Part shown: one piece after another, positions 38,919-47,421 of the stretch
How positions within the stretch are numbered: the first letter of the stretch is position 1
Layout: each line of letters opens with the position of its first letter
Origin: Thiorhodovibrio frisius
Lineage (GTDB): Bacteria > Pseudomonadota > Gammaproteobacteria > Chromatiales > Chromatiaceae
Assembly (NCBI RefSeq): GCF_033954835.1
Contig: NZ_CP121471.1
Span: forward strand, 3,156,501-3,220,500
DNA length: 64,000 bases
Direction: 5' to 3'
Made by a program: the position numbers and the translations under genes
Notes under the pieces: generated by a model
Told to the model about the DNA's origin: nothing
Database searches by the model: none
What the model saw: the letters and a program-made list of their open reading frames with translations, nothing else

Positions 38919-39845
38919 GTGTCCCAGATAAAAGCCTCTGCCGCCACCCTGCCCCGCTGGCAGGCCATGCGCCATCAGGGTGGGCGCTGGATCAGCGCCG
39001 CGCGCCCGCGCACCCTGTTCCTTGCCGTCTCGCCGGTGGTCGCCGGCATCGCCCTGGCATGGTTTGAGACCGGTCAGCTGGCCTTGTGGACCGCACTGGG
39101 GACCCTGTTTGGCGCCACAGCCATCCAGATTGGCACCAATCTGCACAATGACGCGGCCGACTTCGAGCGCGGCACCGATACCCCTGACCGCCTCGGGCCA
39201 CCGCGCGCCTCGGCCCAAGGTTGGTTTAGTCCGGCTCAAGTCAAACGCGCAGCCCATCTGGCCTTTCTGGCGGCTTTTCTGGTTGGCCTGGTGCTGGTGG
39301 TGCGCGGTGGCTGGCCCATCCTGCTGCTGGGTCTGGCCGCCATTCTGGCCGGCTATGCCTACACTAGCGGGCCGCGCCCCATTGCCTATGGTCCCTATGG
39401 CGAGGTCTTTGTGCTGGCATTTTTTGGCATCGCCGCCGTGGCCGGTACCTTCTATCTGCAAAGCCTGCAACTGACGGCATCCTCGCTGCTGCTTGGCATC
39501 GCCTGCGGCCTGCCGTCGGCGGCCGTGCTCTTGCTCAATAATTATCGCGACTTTGACACCGACGCACGCGCCGGGCGACACACTCTGAATCACCTGCTCG
39601 GCAAGGCACGCGCGCGGGTGCTCTACGCCGCGCTGCTGCTCGGCTGCCTGCCACTGTTTTTGCTCAGCGCGCCCATGGCCCATTCCTGGCCGGTGCTGCT
39701 GGCTCTGCCGATGGCGGCAAGCCTCATCCAGCGTCTGTTTCGCGGCACCCAGGGCCGCGCGCTAAACGCGTTGCTTGGACAGACCGCGCTCTATCAGGCA
39801 GTACTGGTGGTATTGCTGAGCGGCGGCCTCGCCTTGCCGTTTTAG
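38919..39845 (+). CDS. menA: 1,4-Dihydroxy-2-naphthoate polyprenyltransferase
   Basis: Integral membrane prenyltransferase that attaches the isoprenoid tail to dihydroxynaphthoate. It has 308 residues with about eight hydrophobic segments. The two Asp-rich prenyl-diphosphate sites are visible: NLHNDAADFERGTD near residue 74 and NNYRDFDTDARAG near residue 207. Start GTG at 38919, three bases after the menB stop, so translation is likely coupled. UbiA-superfamily relatives also make chlorophyll and ubiquinone, but menB and menC on either side make menaquinone the likely product. Confidence 0.95.
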   Translation: MSQIKASAATLPRWQAMRHQGGRWISAARPRTLFLAVSPVVAGIALAWFETGQLALWTALGTLFGATAIQIGTNLHNDAADFERGTDTPDRLGPPRASAQGWFSPAQVKRAAHLAFLAAFLVGLVLVVRGGWPILLLGLAAILAGYAYTSGPRPIAYGPYGEVFVLAFFGIAAVAGTFYLQSLQLTASSLLLGIACGLPSAAVLLLNNYRDFDTDARAGRHTLNHLLGKARARVLYAALLLGCLPLFLLSAPMAHSWPVLLALPMAASLIQRLFRGTQGRALNALLGQTALYQAVLVVLLSGGLALPF

Positions 39846-39896
39846 GCGGCATTCAGACTCCAAACACGGGCAACCAGCCAGACCGGCTTGCGGGAG

Positions 39897-41051
39897 ATGT
39901 CCCCTCGACTGCTGCTGCATCCCTACCGCCTGCCGCTGCACCGTCCCTGGCGCAGCGCCCATGGCGGCCTGAGCGAGCGCCAAGGTTGGCTGGTCATCGC
40001 GCACGGGGGCCAGCATGAGAGCCGGCATCGCGGCTATGGCGACTGCGCTCCATTCCCGGCAGCTGGAACCGAGACGCTGGCCGCCGCCGCAGCCCGGCTT
40101 AAGTACTGGCAGATGCGCGCCCAGAGCGAGTCCGACCAGGAATTGCTCGATGCCCTGAGCAATAGTCTGCCAAGCCAGACGCCGGCCGCCGATGCTGCGG
40201 TGGAAATCGCATTGCTCGACTGGCACGCCAGAACCGCCCGCCAGTGCCTTAGAGCGCTGTTGCAACCAGGTGCCGCCGAGCTTGAACAGATTCCAGTCAA
40301 TGCCGCGCTCGGCACCTTGATCGACTGCACGCCAGCCGCGCTGCATGCTGCCGCCAGGCGTGACTTTTGGGTGTTTAAGCTGAAGGTTGGCACTGCGCCA
40401 ATCGAGACAGAACTTGCGCATCTGCGCTCACTGCTCGCCGCTCTGCCTCAACCGGGCCAATTGCGCCTGGACGCCAATGGGGCCTGGGATCTTGCCACTG
40501 CGCGCCGTTTTCTCGCGGCACTCGAGCAACTGCCGCAGCAAGCAGACAGCAACCTCCCGGTCATTGAATCCCTGGAAGAACCCCTGCGTGAGCCGCGGGA
40601 TGCGGACCTCGCGCACCTGCAAGCACTGACATCCATCCCGCTGGCGTTGGATGAATCGCTACCCCGGCGCCCCTGGCCGCCACCAGCCGCTCCGCTTCCG
40701 GTGCGGCGCGTCATCCTCAAGCCCGGGGTTCTTGGTGGCCTGCGCCCGAGTCTCGCGCTGGCCAAGGCCGCGCTCGAAGCCGGCGCCCAGCCTCTGGTCA
40801 CCAGCCTGATCGACTCAGCCGCCGGTCTCTGGGCCGCCGCTGAACTGGCGGCCGCCATCAGCGCGCTCGCCCAGCAGACGCCAGGCGGCATCCCCAGCGC
40901 CGGCCTGTGCCACGGCCTTGCCACGGCTGAGTGGCTCGCCGCTGACCTGGGTCGGTCACCGCCGCTATGCGCGGGGCAGTTGCGTTTGTCTACTTTGCCC
41001 GGTAGTGGTTTCCAGCCATTCAATCAGCACAATCCGGCGCCCATATCATGA
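39897..41051 (+). CDS. menC: o-Succinylbenzoate synthase
   Basis: Enolase-superfamily enzyme that dehydrates SHCHC to o-succinylbenzoate. It has 384 residues from the ATG at 39897; a TTG three codons earlier is possible. Catalytic features are visible: the K-x-K of FKLKVG (Lys161 and Lys163), Asp192 in LDANGAW, the Glu cluster of ESLEEPL near 224-228, Asp252 in ALDESL, and Lys275 in ILKPGVLGG. All residues needed for the metal site and acid/base chemistry are present. The stop overlaps the menH start in ATGA. Confidence 0.94.
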   Translation: MSPRLLLHPYRLPLHRPWRSAHGGLSERQGWLVIAHGGQHESRHRGYGDCAPFPAAGTETLAAAAARLKYWQMRAQSESDQELLDALSNSLPSQTPAADAAVEIALLDWHARTARQCLRALLQPGAAELEQIPVNAALGTLIDCTPAALHAAARRDFWVFKLKVGTAPIETELAHLRSLLAALPQPGQLRLDANGAWDLATARRFLAALEQLPQQADSNLPVIESLEEPLREPRDADLAHLQALTSIPLALDESLPRRPWPPPAAPLPVRRVILKPGVLGGLRPSLALAKAALEAGAQPLVTSLIDSAAGLWAAAELAAAISALAQQTPGGIPSAGLCHGLATAEWLAADLGRSPPLCAGQLRLSTLPGSGFQPFNQHNPAPIS

Positions 41052-41842
41052 TGCCCGGCTATCACACGAAAGCGCTCGGCCCTGCGCTAGACGCCGGGAT
41101 TTCGCAACAGCCCCGATGGTTGCTGCTGCACGGGTTCACAGGCAGTCATCTGGACTGGATTGATCTCTGGCCAAGAGACTTTCCCGCGCTGGTCATGGAT
41201 CTGCCAGGCCATGGCCGGAGTCCTGACCCCAAGGGTGATTTTGCTCAGGAAATTGCCCGTCTGCTGGCCGCTTTGCCAAGCAGCATCGAGCGCATTGCAG
41301 GCTATTCGCTCGGCGGGCGTATCGCGCTGGCACTCATGGCCCAAGCGCCTGCGCGTTTTCAGGAGCTGCTAATTCTCTCCGCCCATCCCGGTCTTGAAGA
41401 CGCCAGCGAGCGTGCGGCCCGATGCCGGCAGGATCAGATTTGGATCGATCTGCTGCGCGACCAGGGCATCAAGCGCTTTGCCTCCGCCTGGCAACGCCAG
41501 GCGCTGTTTCGCGCGCAGCATCTGCGCGCCCCCATGGCCGTCGCAATCCAGCACCGGCGAAGACTCAGTCAGCGACCCGAGGGACTGGCGCGCGCCCTGG
41601 CCTGCTTCGGCCTCGGTCAAATGCCACCAACCTGGCCAGCCATCCCCGTCTATAATGGTCATCTGCACTGGATCAGCGGCGCGCAGGATGCAAAATTTTG
41701 TGCCTTGGGCGAGCAGGTGTGCCAGATTCGCCCAGCCACGACCCATGACATCCTGCCTGACTGCGGTCACAATCCCCTGATCGAGGCGCCGGACATGCTG
41801 AAGGAACGGCTCGAGACGCTCTGCGGCCACCCCGGTCGATGA
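41048..41842 (+). CDS. menH: SHCHC synthase MenH (alpha/beta hydrolase)
   Basis: Removes pyruvate from SEPHCHC. It has 264 residues with the MenH pattern: LLLHGFTGSHLDW near residue 25, DLPGHGRS near 52, the nucleophile elbow GYSLGGR near 86 and the C-terminal catalytic His in DCGHNPLIEAP near 240. Start at the ATG overlapping the menC stop; a second ATG follows directly. It is the last gene of the men block. menE (acyl-CoA ligase) and a DHNA-CoA thioesterase are not in the window. Confidence 0.9.
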   Translation: MMPGYHTKALGPALDAGISQQPRWLLLHGFTGSHLDWIDLWPRDFPALVMDLPGHGRSPDPKGDFAQEIARLLAALPSSIERIAGYSLGGRIALALMAQAPARFQELLILSAHPGLEDASERAARCRQDQIWIDLLRDQGIKRFASAWQRQALFRAQHLRAPMAVAIQHRRRLSQRPEGLARALACFGLGQMPPTWPAIPVYNGHLHWISGAQDAKFCALGEQVCQIRPATTHDILPDCGHNPLIEAPDMLKERLETLCGHPGR

Positions 41843-41874
41843 ATCCGCAAAAGTGCAAGACGGGGCGACGGGCA

Positions 41875-42042
41875 TCAATCGCCATCTTGACGCAAGCGAT
41901 TAATTTCATCCAATGACAAGCCCGTTCCTGTTGCAATCTGATTTTCGGTCAATGTACCAAGCGCCAGCAAATGCTGACCAGTCTGAAGGTTTGCCTGTTT
42001 TCCGCCGTCTTTTTTGCCCCGTTCAAGGCCCTGAACGCGCAT
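41875..42042 (-). pseudogene. C-terminal remnant resembling an Rpn/PD-(D/E)XK transposase-like protein
   Basis: A 55-codon frame from an ATG at 42042 reads RVQGLERGKKDGGKQ, then HLLALGTLTENQIATGTGLS and LDEINRLRQ before the stop. The pattern G.E.G..DG..., a helical stretch and TGLS.DEI..L is the usual tail of Rpn-type nucleases and related PD-(D/E)XK transposase-like proteins. The catalytic N-terminal ~250 residues are missing upstream, so this is a fragment. It lies in the 458-base gap between menH and bchI. The rest of that gap shows no gene and probably contains the bchI promoter. Confidence 0.5.
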
Positions 42043-42300
42043 GCAACTTGACCGCGACAGCTCAAGAGCGATAGGGTTTCAGGTTGTTCTGCGCGGCGGC
42101 AGCACCGCCCCGACCGCCATTTTGCTGCGGCGCGCACGCCGGCTCATCCGCCCGCTTATCGAGAGGATCACGCGCTTGACCATTGCCAACCCCTGCGACT
42201 CCCCGGGCCCGCAACTGCCTTGCGCCCGCTGTGACTCCTTTGTTGATTCCCGTTTTGATTCCGGGTTTCCCTCCCTGCTTGCTTTAAGGATGGCCTGACC

Positions 42301-43329
42301 ATGCCTCTTGCTTTTCCGTTTTCGGCCATCGTTGCCCAGGAAGAAATGAAACTCGCGATCCTGATCGCGGCCACCGATCAGAGCATCGGCGGTGTGTTGG
42401 TGTTTGGTGATCGCGGCACCGGCAAGTCCACCGCGATCCGGGCACTCGCCGCCCTGCTGCCGCCGATGCGAGTGATCGAGAAATGCACCTATAACTGCGA
42501 CCCGGAGGCGAACGACGCCGGCCTGTGCGAGTCCTGCCGCAGCCGCCGCACCAAGGACGACATTAAAGTCCGCAAGGCGCCGGTGCCAGTGGTCGATCTG
42601 CCGCTCGGAGCCACCGAAGACCGCGTCATCGGTGCGCTCGATCTGGAAAGCGCCCTGACCCGAGGCGAAAAAGCCTTCGAGCCCGGCCTGCTGGCTCGCG
42701 CGCATCGCGGTTTTCTCTATATCGACGAGGTCAACCTGCTCGAGGACCATCTGGTCGACTCTCTGCTCGATGTGGCTGCATCCGGGGAGAATGTGGTCGA
42801 GCGCGAGGGCCTGAGCGTGCGCCACCCGGCCAAATTCGTACTGGTTGGCTCCGGCAACCCGGAAGAAGGCGAGCTGCGCCCGCAATTGCTCGATCGCTTC
42901 GGCCTGTCGGTTGAGGTCAAGACACCCCAGGACTTAAAAACCCGCGTCCAGGTGGTGCGCCTGCGCGATGAGTTTGAGCACGACCCCGATGCATTCATCG
43001 CCAAGTGGAAGCGCAAGGACGGCAAGGTGCGCAATCAAATCGTCAAGGCCAAAGAACGACTGGACAAGGTCGAAGTCCCAGATGCCGCGCTTGAACGCGC
43101 CGCCGAGCTGTGCATGAAACTCGGCACAGACGGGCTGCGTGGCGAGCTGACGCTGATCCGGGCCGCGCGCGCACTGGCCGCGCTCGATGGCGATGATGCC
43201 GTGACTGATGACCATCTTCGCCGCGTCGCCCCGCCAGCGCTGCGCCATCGTCTGCGCCGCAATGTTCTCGACGATGCCGGCTCCACCACCCGTGTTGAAC
43301 GGGCAATTCAGGAGCTGTTCGGCTCATGA
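42301..43329 (+). CDS. bchI: Magnesium chelatase ATPase subunit I
   Basis: AAA+ motor of magnesium chelatase, which inserts Mg2+ into protoporphyrin IX at the start of the bacteriochlorophyll branch. It has 342 residues. Walker A GDRGTGKST is at residues 36-44 and Walker B GFLYIDEVNLLEDH near 139. A Cys-containing insert (CDPEANDAGLCESC) lies near residue 65, typical of BchI. The arginine-finger block PEEGELRPQLLDRFG is near residue 190. It overlaps bchD by ATGA, so the two ATPase-type subunits are made together. The catalytic BchH subunit is not in the window. Presence of this gene marks the organism as a (bacterio)chlorophyll producer. Confidence 0.96.
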   Translation: MPLAFPFSAIVAQEEMKLAILIAATDQSIGGVLVFGDRGTGKSTAIRALAALLPPMRVIEKCTYNCDPEANDAGLCESCRSRRTKDDIKVRKAPVPVVDLPLGATEDRVIGALDLESALTRGEKAFEPGLLARAHRGFLYIDEVNLLEDHLVDSLLDVAASGENVVEREGLSVRHPAKFVLVGSGNPEEGELRPQLLDRFGLSVEVKTPQDLKTRVQVVRLRDEFEHDPDAFIAKWKRKDGKVRNQIVKAKERLDKVEVPDAALERAAELCMKLGTDGLRGELTLIRAARALAALDGDDAVTDDHLRRVAPPALRHRLRRNVLDDAGSTTRVERAIQELFGS

Positions 43330-45233
43330 TGCCAGCCGCGCGCTCTGAGTCCGGCGCGCCTGCCGCGCAGCACCCGCCCGAGCCAGCCCCCGCGCAGCGC
43401 CCCGATCTGTGGCAAGACGCCTGCATGGCTGCGGCCCTGTTTGCGGTCGATCCGGCGGGCGTTGCGGGACTCTCGGTGCGCGCCCTTCCTGGTCCCGTGC
43501 GGGATCTATGGCTGGAAATGCTACGCGAATTCCTGCCGCCCGAAACACCCCTGCGACGCATCCCCCTGCACATTGCCGACGGTCGCCTGCTCGGCGGGCT
43601 CGATCTATCCGCGACCCTGCGCGCCGGGCGTCCCATTGCCGAACGCGGCCTGCTCGCCGAAGTTGACGGCGGTGTTGTGCTGCTGGCCATGGCAGAGCGA
43701 GTCGCGCGCTCCACTGCCGCTCACCTGTCCGCCGTGCTCGACGCCGGCGAGATTCTGCTTGAACGCGATGGCCTGACCGCACGCACGCCGACCCGCTTCG
43801 GCGTGGTGGCACTCGATGAAGGGGCCGATGACGACGAACGGCTCCCGAATACGCTGATTGATCGTTTCAGTCTGCTGATCGACCTCAATCCGCTGTCCTG
43901 GCGCGATGTGCAGACCCTGCCCCCGGATGTAGAGCTGGCCGACATTTTGGCCGCGCGCGCGCGCCTGCCCAAGGTCAGGGTCGATGATGACGCACTCGAT
44001 GCCCTGTGCGGCACCGCACTGGCGCTGGGCGTCGACTCGCTGCGCCCGACACTGGCTGCCGTGCGCGTCGCCCGGGTTGCCGCCGCACTGGCCGGGCGCG
44101 AACAGCTCGCACCCGAGGACATCAGCCTGGCCGCGCGCCTGGTGCTGGCCCCGCGTGCGACTCGCCTACCCATGCCGGAGCAGCCCGAGGACGAAATGCC
44201 GGAGGAACCGCCTCCACCAGAAGAGAACCAGGACGACAGCGAGCAAGACAAATCGCCCGAACAGGAAATCGATAAACCGCTAGAAGATCAGGTGCTTGAA
44301 TCCGCCGAAGCGGCCATTCCGGCAGACCTGCTCGCCCAGTTGCAGCTAGGCGCCCTGCGCGCGCGCTCGCGCACCAGCGGCAAGTCCGGCGCGACGCAAA
44401 GTGGCTCATTGCGCGGCCGCCCGGCCGGGACTCGTCGCGGCGAACCCAGCGCCACAGCCCGTCTGAATGTGATTGAAACCCTGCGCGCCGCCGCCCCATG
44501 GCAGCGCATCCGGCGCACCGAGCGCGAACAGGAAAGCCAGCAACAAAAGGGCGCACAGAGCGCGTCAGTTGCCAAACAATCAGGGCGCAAGAGCCGCAGC
44601 CGCAAGCCGCTCGAGGCACCACGACCGCGCGTCGAAGTGCGGCTCGATGATTTCCGTGTCACCCGCTACAAACACCGCTCCGAAACCACCACTATTTTCG
44701 TAGTCGACGCCTCCGGCTCCGCCGCCCTGCACCGTCTGGCTGAGGCCAAGGGCGCCATCGAGCTGCTGCTGGCCGACTGCTATGTGCGGCGCGACCGGGT
44801 GGCCATGATCGCCTTCCGCGGCGCCATGGCCGAACTGCTGCTGCCGCCAACGCGCTCCCTGGTGCGCGCCAAGCGCAGCCTGGCCGGTCTGCCGGGCGGT
44901 GGCGGCACACCTCTGGCCATGGCGATTGAAACAGCCGTCGATCTGGCCGATAGCATCCAGCGGCGCGGCGGTACTCCGGTGGTGGTCTTTTTGACCGACG
45001 GCCGTGCCAATGTCGCGCGCGATGGCACCGGCGGACGTGCCCAAGCAGGCGAAGATGCCATGAACGCCGCGCGTCTGTTCCGCACCGCTGAGCTAACCGC
45101 CGTGGTGATCGACGTCTCCCCGCGCCCGAGAACCGAGGCCGAGCAGCTCGCCCGCGAGATGGCCGCCGTTTACCTGCCCCTGCCCCACGCCGACGCCAGC
45201 GCCCTGTCGAATGCTGTCAAGGCCGTCGTCTGA
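43326..45233 (+). CDS. bchD: Magnesium chelatase subunit D
   Basis: A 635-residue partner of BchI. The N-terminal AAA+ domain lacks a proper Walker A motif, as expected for D subunits. The middle is an acidic and Pro-rich linker (about residues 280-320), then a basic stretch. The C-terminal von Willebrand A/integrin-I domain carries the MIDAS motif DASGS at residues 461-465 and LTDGRANVARDG further on. It links the ATPase ring to BchH. Start ATG at 43326 in an ATGA overlap with bchI; a second ATG follows immediately. bchO starts 47 bases after its stop. Confidence 0.95.
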   Translation: MMPAARSESGAPAAQHPPEPAPAQRPDLWQDACMAAALFAVDPAGVAGLSVRALPGPVRDLWLEMLREFLPPETPLRRIPLHIADGRLLGGLDLSATLRAGRPIAERGLLAEVDGGVVLLAMAERVARSTAAHLSAVLDAGEILLERDGLTARTPTRFGVVALDEGADDDERLPNTLIDRFSLLIDLNPLSWRDVQTLPPDVELADILAARARLPKVRVDDDALDALCGTALALGVDSLRPTLAAVRVARVAAALAGREQLAPEDISLAARLVLAPRATRLPMPEQPEDEMPEEPPPPEENQDDSEQDKSPEQEIDKPLEDQVLESAEAAIPADLLAQLQLGALRARSRTSGKSGATQSGSLRGRPAGTRRGEPSATARLNVIETLRAAAPWQRIRRTEREQESQQQKGAQSASVAKQSGRKSRSRKPLEAPRPRVEVRLDDFRVTRYKHRSETTTIFVVDASGSAALHRLAEAKGAIELLLADCYVRRDRVAMIAFRGAMAELLLPPTRSLVRAKRSLAGLPGGGGTPLAMAIETAVDLADSIQRRGGTPVVVFLTDGRANVARDGTGGRAQAGEDAMNAARLFRTAELTAVVIDVSPRPRTEAEQLAREMAAVYLPLPHADASALSNAVKAVV

Positions 45234-45279
45234 TCCGTTACACTGGCTGCACTGCGGTTTGCAGGCGAGCCTTGATTCC

Positions 45280-46167
45280 ATGACCTCCACCCGCGTTCTA
45301 AACGACAAACCCGACTGGGAGCGCGATGCCCAGGCCTGGCCGAACCGCCAGTACAGCCGTTTTCTCGAAGCGGGCGGTCTGCGCTGGCATGTCCAGATTG
45401 CCGGCGAAGGCCCTGTCCTGCTGCTGATTCATGGCACGGCGGCGGCCAATCACTCCTGGGGGGCGCTGCTGCCTCTGCTCGCCAAGCAGTATTGCGTGAT
45501 TGCGCCGGACCTGCCCGGGCACGGCTTCACCTCGGCACCCGATCCTGCGCGACTGTCACTGCCCGGGATGGCAGCGGCACTCAAAGCCCTGCTGCTCGCG
45601 CTCGACCAATCACCCCAGGTAGCTGTCGGGCATTCCGCCGGAGCGGCCATTCTCGCGCGCATGTGCCTGGACGGCCAAATCGATCCGCAACTGTTCGTCA
45701 GCCTGAATGGTGCCCTGCTGCCACTGCGCGGCCTGCCCGGAAAAGTGTTTTCACCTGTAGCCAAGCTGCTGGCGCGCTCCTCCCTGGTACCACGCATCGT
45801 CGGCCATGATGCCAAACGCCAGGGCGCCGTCGAGCGCTTGGTGGACAGCACAGGTTCGCATCTCGACGCGCGCGGGGTGGCGCTTTACCGCTTGCTCGTC
45901 AGCAGTCCCGGCCATGTGGCCGCAGCACTCAACATGATGGCCAACTGGAACCTCGACTCGCTCGCCCGCGACCTGCCGCGACTGCAATGCAACTTGCTGC
46001 TGCTGGTGGGTAGCCAGGATCAAACCATCCCGCCGTCTGAGGCCGAACGCCTGCATCGCCTGCTGCCGGGCGCGCGCATCCAGCGCCTTGACGGACTCGG
46101 CCACCTCGCCCACGAAGAACAAGCCGAGACGGTCGCCCAGGCCATCCTAAACTTCCCGGCTTGCTAA
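45280..46167 (+). CDS. bchO: Alpha/beta hydrolase BchO, magnesium-chelatase-associated
   Basis: A 295-residue alpha/beta hydrolase fold protein found next to magnesium chelatase genes in purple bacteria. The blocks are LLLIHGTAAANHSW, APDLPGHGFTSAP, the nucleophile elbow VGHSAGAAI and DGLGHLAHEEQAE with the C-terminal His. The start at the ATG at 45280 avoids an unsupported upstream extension. The precise biochemical role of BchO is not settled; it is linked to the Mg-protoporphyrin step by position. The context bchI-bchD-bchO supports the name strongly. Confidence 0.92.
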   Translation: MTSTRVLNDKPDWERDAQAWPNRQYSRFLEAGGLRWHVQIAGEGPVLLLIHGTAAANHSWGALLPLLAKQYCVIAPDLPGHGFTSAPDPARLSLPGMAAALKALLLALDQSPQVAVGHSAGAAILARMCLDGQIDPQLFVSLNGALLPLRGLPGKVFSPVAKLLARSSLVPRIVGHDAKRQGAVERLVDSTGSHLDARGVALYRLLVSSPGHVAAALNMMANWNLDSLARDLPRLQCNLLLLVGSQDQTIPPSEAERLHRLLPGARIQRLDGLGHLAHEEQAETVAQAILNFPAC

Positions 46168-46169
46168 GG

Positions 46170-46214
46170 CTCATGGTCCCGGCCACCCCCGAGAATGAAT
46201 CCATGAGATTCACG
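46170..46214. repeat. 46-bp dispersed repeat, copy 2 (after bchO)
   Basis: Near-identical to 27693-27738 (CTCATGGTCCCGGCC to ATTCACG). In this copy the ATG starts no recognisable gene. It lies two bases after the bchO stop codon. Confidence 0.75.
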
Positions 46215-46279
46215 GTAACTCGTTCACTTCTAAGCTTAATTCACCCTAAACTTCTCACTCCAACCAAAAGGATTCCTCC

Positions 46280-47275
46280 ATGCCAGCCTATGACCTTTAC
46301 GCCCTCGGAAACGCCCTCGTCGATATGGAATACAGCGTCACGCCCGAGGACCTGAACCGACTCGAAATCGACAAAGGGGTAATGACGCTGGTTGATGAAG
46401 CCCACCAACTGCGCATCATGAATCATCTGCGAGAGCACGATCATCATCGCGGTTCCGGCGGTTCGGCGGCCAACTCCATCATCGCGCTGAGCCAATTTGG
46501 TGGCCAGGGATACTATTCCTGCAAGGTGGCCGATGATGAACTCGGGCACTTTTATCTAAAAGACCTGGTCACCGGGGGCATCGCCACCCGCGACAGCAGC
46601 TTTCTCGATCAGGGCGACACCGGCCGCTGCGTAGTGCTGGTCACTCCTGATAGCGACCGCACCATGTGCACCTACTTAGGCATCAGCGGCAACCTCTCGG
46701 TGCATGAAGTCGACACAGACGCCCTGCGCGCCTCCAAATGGTTTTACACCGAAGGCTATCTGGTTACATCGGATACGGCACGGGTGGCCGCGATCGAAGC
46801 GCGAAAGGTTGCTGAGCAGGCCGGCGTCAAAACCGCGCTGTCCCTGTCCGATCCGAACATGGTCAACTTCTTCAAGGATGGGCTTAAGGAAATGATTGGC
46901 GAGAAGGTCGATTTGATCTTCGCCAACGAGGCCGAGGCCATGGGCATGGCCGACACCGATGATTTGAACCAGGCGGTCGATTATCTGAAGTCTGTTGCGC
47001 GGGAGTTTGCCATCACCCGTGGCCCTGAAGGTGCCCTGATCTTTGACGGGAAGGAACTGATCGACATCGATCCGGTGCCGGTCAAAGCCGTCGACACCGT
47101 GGGAGCAGGCGATATGTTTGCCGGTGCTTTCCTCTACGGTCTAACTCAGGGCTGGAGTCACGCCCGCGCTGGTCGCCTAGCCTCCGCCGCCTCGGCCAAG
47201 CTGGTCACCAGTCTGGGGCCTCGCATCAGCCGCGAAGAATCCCAAGCCATTCTCAAACAGGTTGAAGCGGCCTGA
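46280..47275 (+). CDS. PfkB-family carbohydrate kinase, adenosine-kinase-like
   Basis: A 331-residue ribokinase-fold kinase. The N-terminal block YDLYALGNALVDMEY, the GGSAANSIIALSQFGG motif near residue 60 and the C-terminal signature DTVGAGDMFAGAFLYG (catalytic Asp278, anion-hole GAGD) are all intact. The closest annotation for this subfamily in proteobacteria is adenosine kinase, salvaging adenosine to AMP, but sugar kinase activity cannot be excluded. An AGGA site lies 9 bases before the ATG. It follows bchO by about 110 bases and faces the nuo operon, with a hairpin between. Confidence 0.9.
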   Translation: MPAYDLYALGNALVDMEYSVTPEDLNRLEIDKGVMTLVDEAHQLRIMNHLREHDHHRGSGGSAANSIIALSQFGGQGYYSCKVADDELGHFYLKDLVTGGIATRDSSFLDQGDTGRCVVLVTPDSDRTMCTYLGISGNLSVHEVDTDALRASKWFYTEGYLVTSDTARVAAIEARKVAEQAGVKTALSLSDPNMVNFFKDGLKEMIGEKVDLIFANEAEAMGMADTDDLNQAVDYLKSVAREFAITRGPEGALIFDGKELIDIDPVPVKAVDTVGAGDMFAGAFLYGLTQGWSHARAGRLASAASAKLVTSLGPRISREESQAILKQVEAA

Positions 47276-47320
47276 CAGGCTGTTTGAAGCCACTCTGGGT
47301 TTGAAGCCAATTGGCACTTT

Positions 47321-47343
47321 GCCCCGCCTGCGTAAGGCGGGGC
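47321..47343. terminator. Hairpin between convergent kinase gene and nuoN
   Basis: A perfect 9-bp stem GCCCCGCCT / AGGCGGGGC with a 5-base loop GCGTA, 45 bases after the kinase stop and about 80 bases beyond nuoN. Its position between convergent genes fits a bidirectional terminator. No T-tract follows on either strand. Confidence 0.5.
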
Positions 47344-47370
47344 AGATGGCAATCGCCCCACGGAGCCCCC

Positions 47371-47403
47371 CACGGAATCCCTCATGGAATCCCTCATGAA
47401 ATC
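47371..47403. repeat. Short 12-bp tandem repeat near the end of nuoN
   Basis: CACGGAATCCCT, CATGGAATCCCT and CATGAAATC follow each other. It is noncoding and of no known role. Confidence 0.5.
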
Positions 47404-47421
47404 GCGCATACGCGCGCTGCG

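Noticed and set aside
42041-42298. 85-codon plus-strand frame before bchI
   Set aside because: No domain, Arg/Ser-rich and without a ribosome-binding site; likely promoter/leader sequence.
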